The translations under genes and the position numbers were made by a program. Below the pieces are notes generated by a model. The model saw only the letters and a program-made list of their open reading frames with translations. It made no database searches and was not told the DNA's origin. From positions 1 through 9,450 of the forward strand of contig DASWYB010000034.1 of the NCBI GenBank assembly GCA_036405195.1: a DNA stretch of 9,450 nucleotides, in the 5' to 3' direction. Positions 6,635 through 9,450 of this stretch are shown piece after piece; within the stretch, counting starts at the first letter, position 1; each line of letters starts with the position of its first letter. This stretch comes from DASWYB01 sp036405195 (lineage in GTDB: Bacteria; Patescibacteriota; UBA1384; 2-12-FULL-50-11; DASWYB01).

Positions 6635-7186
6635 TTACTGTGCGATCAGACAGCTATCAGTACCTTCGAGCAAGATGGTAGAGGCAACTTGAAGGCCTAG
6701 GCGTTCTAGCTCTTCTCGTTCTTTTTCGGTTAGTAGTAAGATTGCCGTGTAGGTGTAACTCATGAATGCTGCAATCATTTCACCTTTTTTATAAAATGCA
6801 GGATGTTCAAATCCAAAGAAGAACTCTTCATCATAATTGTTCATAAACAAGCCCGCCGCAGACAAAACTTCCTTCACTTTTCCTTGCAACTTGAAATAGT
6901 AGTGCTCATAGCGAGCATTACCTTGTGGAATGTCATTATATTTTTTATTGGTTACTTCTTTGCGAATAAATTCTTTGCTTACAAACTCTAATTGACGACG
7001 GAAAATAGGATCTTTCTCTGTACCAACTTTTTTCCATGGTAGTGGCCATAGTTGCCACCAAGTGCTACGGGTCAAACGTAAGGTATCGGAATGCGCAATT
7101 AAAAAATTAAGCAGAACATCTGCTTTCGAGGACCTATATTTGAGGGTTACTATATACTCGCGACGGACCGACTCAACTTTCTTCAT
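6635..7186 (-). CDS. Hypothetical protein, 183 aa
   Basis: I do not recognise this protein. It is soluble, with no signal peptide or TM helix. It begins with a basic strand-like segment (MKKVESVRREYIVTLKYRSSKADVLL), has an unusual Trp cluster (STWWQLWPLPWKK, about 41-53), a charged middle (FIRKEVTNKKYNDIP), an aromatic/acidic patch (NNYDEEFFFGFEHPAFYKKGE, about 116-136) and a helical, Glu/Leu-rich end finishing DSCLIAQ. The ATG at 7184-7186 is chosen because TGGTATAAT lies 6 nt upstream, a near-ideal leaderless arrangement, and no SD is present. It stands alone between the peptidase-like gene (33-nt gap) and the HD gene (63-nt gap). The aromatic patches suggest a folded binding protein rather than low-complexity sequence; nothing more can be said. 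Confidence 0.75.
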   Translation of the reverse strand: MKKVESVRREYIVTLKYRSSKADVLLNFLIAHSDTLRLTRSTWWQLWPLPWKKVGTEKDPIFRRQLEFVSKEFIRKEVTNKKYNDIPQGNARYEHYYFKLQGKVKEVLSAAGLFMNNYDEEFFFGFEHPAFYKKGEMIAAFMSYTYTAILLLTEKEREELERLGLQVASTILLEGTDSCLIAQ

Positions 7187-7192
7187 ATGGAA

Positions 7193-7201
7193 ATTATACC
7201 A
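7193..7201 (-). promoter_or_regulatory. Extended -10 promoter element of the 183-aa gene (leaderless type)
   Basis: TGGTATAAT on the minus strand: consensus hexamer (7193-7198) with extended-10 TG, 6 nt before the ATG. Transcription starting 7 nt after the hexamer would begin exactly at the A of the ATG. No -35 is recognisable at normal spacing. Confidence 0.6.
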
Positions 7202-7219
7202 AATGAATCAGATATTACG

Positions 7220-7654
7220 CTATGTACTAAATTTTCTTATTTCGTCTCGTATTCTACTTTTATCCGATCGTGCAGTATGAAGAAAGAATAACTCGGCATC
7301 TAAACCCTCCTGCTCTATAAATTGAGCAAGCTTATACATAGTCCAGTTACAGAAACTTTTAGTCCCCTTGGTAGAAATCGGTATTCCGGTGCGAGGAATC
7401 GATAAAGCGTACGAGGAAGGACCTGTTTTATCTATAGCCTTACCATGAAATTGATTCAAAGCAATCGATTCATACTGAGTTACGTGGGCGTTACCAATAC
7501 CTAAAATATAACGGGGATGCACAGATCGTATACGTTCTTTAAATCGTTCGAAATCAGACTTTAAATTTCCAAATATAAACACGTCACTCTCTAAATCCTC
7601 TATAAAGGATACTGTACGAAAGACATAAACCATGAATCGCTCATTACCTGACAT
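7220..7654 (-). CDS. Miniature pyroglutamyl-peptidase-like (peptidase C15) protein
   Basis: 144 residues counted from the ATG; a TTG three codons upstream (7661-7663) is an alternative start, and neither has an SD. It resembles a shrunken pyrrolidone-carboxyl peptidase, a cysteine peptidase that removes N-terminal pyroglutamate. GIGNAHVTQYESIALN (53-67) matches the family segment bearing the catalytic Glu (E62). GIPISTKGTKSFCNWTMYKL (90-109) matches the segment around the nucleophile (C102). FFLHT (123-127) gives the His (H126). The C-to-H distance of 24 equals that in the Bacillus enzyme (C144/H168), while Glu-to-Cys is 40 rather than 63, so about 23 residues are deleted between them. The N-terminus is also short. 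It follows the DUF2103-like gene by 3-12 nt, depending on the start. The fold assignment is inferred from motifs and spacing; activity and substrate are unproven. Confidence 0.65.
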   Translation of the reverse strand: MSGNERFMVYVFRTVSFIEDLESDVFIFGNLKSDFERFKERIRSVHPRYILGIGNAHVTQYESIALNQFHGKAIDKTGPSSYALSIPRTGIPISTKGTKSFCNWTMYKLAQFIEQEGLDAELFFLHTARSDKSRIRDEIRKFST

Positions 7655-7666
7655 ATAGTTCAAAGA

Positions 7667-7969
7667 TTAAGGAGAAAAGATATCCTCGATACGCAAAGTA
7701 ACTTTTTTTATATCTAACGGATCCTGGAGGTACACCCATAAAATTTGCATCGAGGCTGATCCGCGAAGGGTTACTCGTAAGATTGCTGGACCTTCTTGTA
7801 ACACTTTTACCCCAGGACTGCATTTTACCCGCTTGATTATACCCAGTACCACCTTTTTAACTTCCGGTAGGTCTTTCATGACAGCAACGAGCTTTTCAGC
7901 AGGGGCAATCATACTCGAATGACTGTGCGACACTTTATTGCCGCGTAATAATCCTTTTTTGGCTCCCAT
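7667..7969 (-). CDS. Small DUF2103-like protein (100 aa)
   Basis: The 100-residue product starts MGAKKGLLRG and has a His/Ser motif KVSHSHSSMIAPAE (12-25), then KLVAVMKDLPEVKKVVLGIIKR, a single Cys (KCSPG) and a beta-rich end (AILRVTLRGSASMQILWVYLQD). The SH-S followed by an acidic helix, LPEVKKV..G.IKR and a final strand pair resembles DUF2103, a family annotated as predicted metal-binding; I make this match from memory and hold it with moderate confidence. The ATG overlaps the upstream VanZ-like stop as TAATG, with GGGGAAGAAG ahead of it as a plausible SD, so translation is probably coupled. The next gene begins within a few bases. No function is known. Confidence 0.75.
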   Translation of the reverse strand: MGAKKGLLRGNKVSHSHSSMIAPAEKLVAVMKDLPEVKKVVLGIIKRVKCSPGVKVLQEGPAILRVTLRGSASMQILWVYLQDPLDIKKVTLRIEDIFSP

Positions 7970-8430
7970 TACTTCTTCCCCATACGTGTGAGTCGATACC
8001 CGACCCAGAATATGACGGCTCCTAACGTATTGGCCACCAGGTCCCAGGAAGTGTCTGTCAGGTGCAAGTCAACGAGCTTGAGTTGCACAATAAGAAGTTC
8101 AAATAACTCATTAGCAACACCAAACGCACTCACCAAAGCAAAAAGGGTAATAACTTCAAACCAAATATTAAACTTTAAACCAAGAGTAGTTTTAATATCT
8201 AGCCAGAGAAAACCACAAAACAACCCACCTCCCACGACGTGCGTCATGATAGATGTGTTACGTCCTTCAATAAGTGGAGATGGAAGATACCACGAAATAA
8301 AATAGAGAAAACAGGCAACAAGAAGAAGTCCAGATGGACGTACTTGCTTACCCGTAAGGTATGCTAGAAAAGGAGGAAAGAGAAAATATATGAGAAGAGG
8401 AACCACAATCGAAATAATAAGAAAAATCAT
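7969..8430 (-). CDS. VanZ-like integral membrane protein
   Basis: 153 residues from the ATG at 8428-8430. VanZ-family proteins are small multi-TM proteins of uncertain role, named after the teicoplanin-resistance accessory protein; membership does not by itself mean resistance. Hydrophobic segments lie at about 1-25, 33-50, 62-78, 89-104 and 131-147. The family-type end is clear: GVANELFELL (104-113) and LTDTSWDLVANTLGA (124-138), which is the E...D..D...N..G pattern. An in-frame TTG at 8467-8469 would add 13 residues and overlap the Nudix gene by 8 nt. The ATG is preferred because TGGTATACT ends 6 nt upstream, the same spacing as in other unit-head genes here, and because it begins directly with a TM helix. 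The 3' end overlaps the DUF2103-like start by one base. Confidence 0.82.
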   Translation of the reverse strand: MIFLIISIVVPLLIYFLFPPFLAYLTGKQVRPSGLLLVACFLYFISWYLPSPLIEGRNTSIMTHVVGGGLFCGFLWLDIKTTLGLKFNIWFEVITLFALVSAFGVANELFELLIVQLKLVDLHLTDTSWDLVANTLGAVIFWVGYRLTRMGKK

Positions 8431-8436
8431 ACCGAA

Positions 8437-8445
8437 AGTATACCA
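8437..8445 (-). promoter_or_regulatory. Putative extended -10 element of the VanZ-like gene (leaderless type)
   Basis: TGGTATACT on the minus strand (hexamer 8437-8442, 5 of 6), 6 nt before the ATG at 8430. A TTGACT lies at 8464-8469, but the 21-nt spacing is too long for an ideal -35. It suggests an internal promoter after the Nudix gene. Confidence 0.45.
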
Positions 8446-8461
8446 GCCCCAAACCAAAACA

Positions 8462-8872
8462 CTAGTCAATTAAATTTAAGGCTTTTAAACGAGGGAGTAT
8501 TTCATGGGCGAAGATTGAACCAAGTTTCATTCCTCTAGGAGGCGCGGAAGTTATCCAGGCGAGTTCTTCGACCTCAGAGGATGGAGTTGGTTCGCTTTCC
8601 CACTGCGTAACCACAAATACCTTGAGATGAACCATTCTTCCAGGGTGATTAACTGCTTCACTCGTAAACTCTCCAAAAAACTCCAGGTCGCTTTCCTGCA
8701 CCTTTATCGTAAACTCTTCATGCAGCTCACGGATCAAACATGTTTCCGGCGTTTCGCCTTCTTCGATGCTTCCCCCAGGAGAAATAAAAAATTCTTTCCC
8801 TATCGACCGCTCGACAAGGAGTTTACGGTTTTGAATAATGATTCCGGCCGCTTTATGAATATCGTTCATCAT
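8462..8872 (-). CDS. Nudix hydrolase
   Basis: 136 residues. Nudix enzymes hydrolyse nucleoside diphosphates linked to another moiety, using Mg or Mn bound by the Nudix box. The box is seen at about 34-56: GSIEEGETPETCLIRELHEEFTI, which fits G-x5-E-x7-REU-x-EE-x-G-U except that the last Gly is Thr; the catalytic R-E...EE set is intact. The N-terminal beta strand KAAGIIIQNRKLLVERS and FFISPGG before the box are typical of MutT-like members. The start ATG (the first of two tandem ATGs) overlaps the HIT-gene stop as ATGA, so the two are translationally coupled and probably co-expressed. The pairing of HIT and Nudix enzymes points to nucleotide housecleaning or signalling-nucleotide turnover, but the substrate cannot be read from sequence. 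Confidence 0.93.
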   Translation of the reverse strand: MMNDIHKAAGIIIQNRKLLVERSIGKEFFISPGGSIEEGETPETCLIRELHEEFTIKVQESDLEFFGEFTSEAVNHPGRMVHLKVFVVTQWESEPTPSSEVEELAWITSAPPRGMKLGSIFAHEILPRLKALNLID

Positions 8873-9237
8873 GTGGTAAGAGCTTTCGATAAAGTAGGAA
8901 CCATTGAAAAGTCAGTTATCTCTGTGGGGTTATGAGTAAGAAGCGAAAATCCTTGCTCGTTATACCGTGGCACGATATGCCAGTGAACATGCTTGGCTTC
9001 GTCTAAATACATTAGGTACGCTTTTTCAACCTTATACGCTTGACGCAAGGCGTTACGAACATTATCAACAACTGTCATAAGATGGCGATATTCGTTCGGT
9101 CCGAGCAAGTGTAAATCAGATACAGGCTCTTTCCATACAACGAGCGAGTGACCAGCCGTAAACGGAAAGCTTGCCAAATGAGCAATCACCTTTTTATCTT
9201 CGTAAAAGATAGATCCAGTAGCAGGAGGAAGTAACAT
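8869..9237 (-). CDS. HIT-family nucleotide hydrolase/transferase
   Basis: 122 residues from the ATG at 9235-9237; another ATG two codons upstream (9243) is in frame. HIT proteins bind nucleotides and act as hydrolases or transferases on the alpha phosphate, with the middle His of H-x-H-x-H as nucleophile. The motif HVHWHIVPRY lies near residues 84-93. Upstream features fit the family: IFYEDKKVIAHLASFP and AGHSLVVWKEPVSDL (with the conserved GH and the K/P strand), then the helix EYRHLMTVVDNVRNALRQ. The later ATG is preferred because TATAGT ends 7 nt before it, matching the spacing at other unit heads, while it would leave only 1 nt to the first ATG. No SD is seen. It is the first gene of the right-hand cluster and overlaps the Nudix start. 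Confidence 0.92.
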   Translation of the reverse strand: MLLPPATGSIFYEDKKVIAHLASFPFTAGHSLVVWKEPVSDLHLLGPNEYRHLMTVVDNVRNALRQAYKVEKAYLMYLDEAKHVHWHIVPRYNEQGFSLLTHNPTEITDFSMVPTLSKALTT

Positions 9238-9244
9238 ATCCATA

Positions 9245-9250
9245 ACTATA
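9245..9250 (-). promoter_or_regulatory. Putative -10 box for the HIT-Nudix unit
   Basis: TATAGT on the minus strand, 1 nt before the first ATG and 7 nt before the second. There is no TG extension and no convincing -35; a run of eight Ts lies in the spacer region. Confidence 0.4.
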
Positions 9251-9331
9251 TGGTATCAGAAAAAAAACACTTGCGAGAATAAATTCCTACTCCACAACTT
9301 ACTTCTTTGAAATAGGCTCTGGGTAGGGGGT

Positions 9332-9395
9332 AGTTGCCGCTGGCAACTTTATGTTTCCTGGCTTCCCCAAGCCAAATGCAGAGTAACGCTGCATT
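9332..9395. other. Three tandem perfect hairpins in non-coding DNA
   Basis: Three back-to-back inverted repeats fill 64 bases: AGTTGCC-GCT-GGCAACT (9332-9348), TGGCTT-CCCC-AAGCCA (9359-9374) and AATGCAG-AGTAACG-CTGCATT (9375-9395). A weaker GTAA/TTAC pair follows at 9399-9411. No open frame of note covers them on either strand. Because the stems are perfect, the strand cannot be decided. None is followed by a clean T-run on the plus strand (only TTTATGTTT after the first). Possible readings are a structured non-coding RNA or a leader/terminator cluster of a gene beyond the right edge. No tRNA, tmRNA or RNase P signature was recognised. Confidence 0.45.
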
Positions 9396-9450
9396 CCCGT
9401 AATACGCTTACTCTTATACTGCGGTTAACGACACACCACAATGCATCTCA

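Noticed and set aside
9244..9450. tmRNA or other standard RNA gene near the right edge
   Set aside because: I looked for the tRNA-like 3' end (GGTTCGA, CCA), the tmRNA 5' consensus, the tag frame with a stop and RNase P signature boxes on both strands, and found none. The hairpins are reported instead as unexplained structure.

Overview
The window looks like a chromosomal segment of a streamlined bacterium. A member of the Candidate Phyla Radiation (Patescibacteria) is the most likely source. This is inferred from a very short TsaB, a secreted lamin-tail-domain protein, tightly packed or overlapping small genes, small orphan membrane proteins, and many starts with no Shine-Dalgarno sequence. 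No 16S rRNA gene is present to confirm it. Every supported gene lies on the minus strand, so transcription runs from right to left. I see no mobile element, CRISPR array, tRNA or rRNA.

Layout in the direction of transcription. (a) 9450-9244 is non-coding and holds three consecutive perfect hairpins of unknown role. (b) 9243-7220 is a dense cluster: HIT-family hydrolase/transferase, Nudix hydrolase (ATGA overlap), VanZ-like membrane protein, a DUF2103-like small protein (TAATG overlap), and a miniature pyroglutamyl-peptidase-like protein that keeps a Glu/Cys/His triad. (c) 7186-6635 encodes an unrecognised 183-residue soluble protein. (d) 6571-5279 encodes an HD-superfamily phosphohydrolase (COG1078/YdhJ type), followed by an intrinsic terminator. 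(e) 5138-4593 encodes a zinc-ribbon membrane protein with its own promoter and terminator. Parts (d) and (e) are visibly GC-richer than the rest. (f) 4483-3247 pairs a 61-residue two-TM protein with a membrane-anchored bacterial PH-domain protein. (g) 3240-1462 encodes a secreted, C-terminally anchored lamin-tail/OB-like protein. (h) 1453-595 encodes TsaE and TsaB of the universal tRNA t6A37 modification pathway. (i) 540-1 is the N-terminal part of a LytR-CpsA-Psr (LCP) cell-envelope enzyme that runs off the left edge.

The most interesting sequence-level signal is a repeated promoter arrangement. A near-consensus -10 box (TATAAT, TATAGT or TATACT, three times preceded by TGG) sits only 6-8 nt before the start codon of tsaE, the 61-residue gene, the 183-residue gene, the VanZ-like gene and probably the HIT gene. 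None of these starts has an SD. This predicts leaderless mRNAs at transcription-unit heads, while genes inside the units use SD sequences or overlapping stop/start codons. The second notable item is the compact C15-peptidase-like protein.
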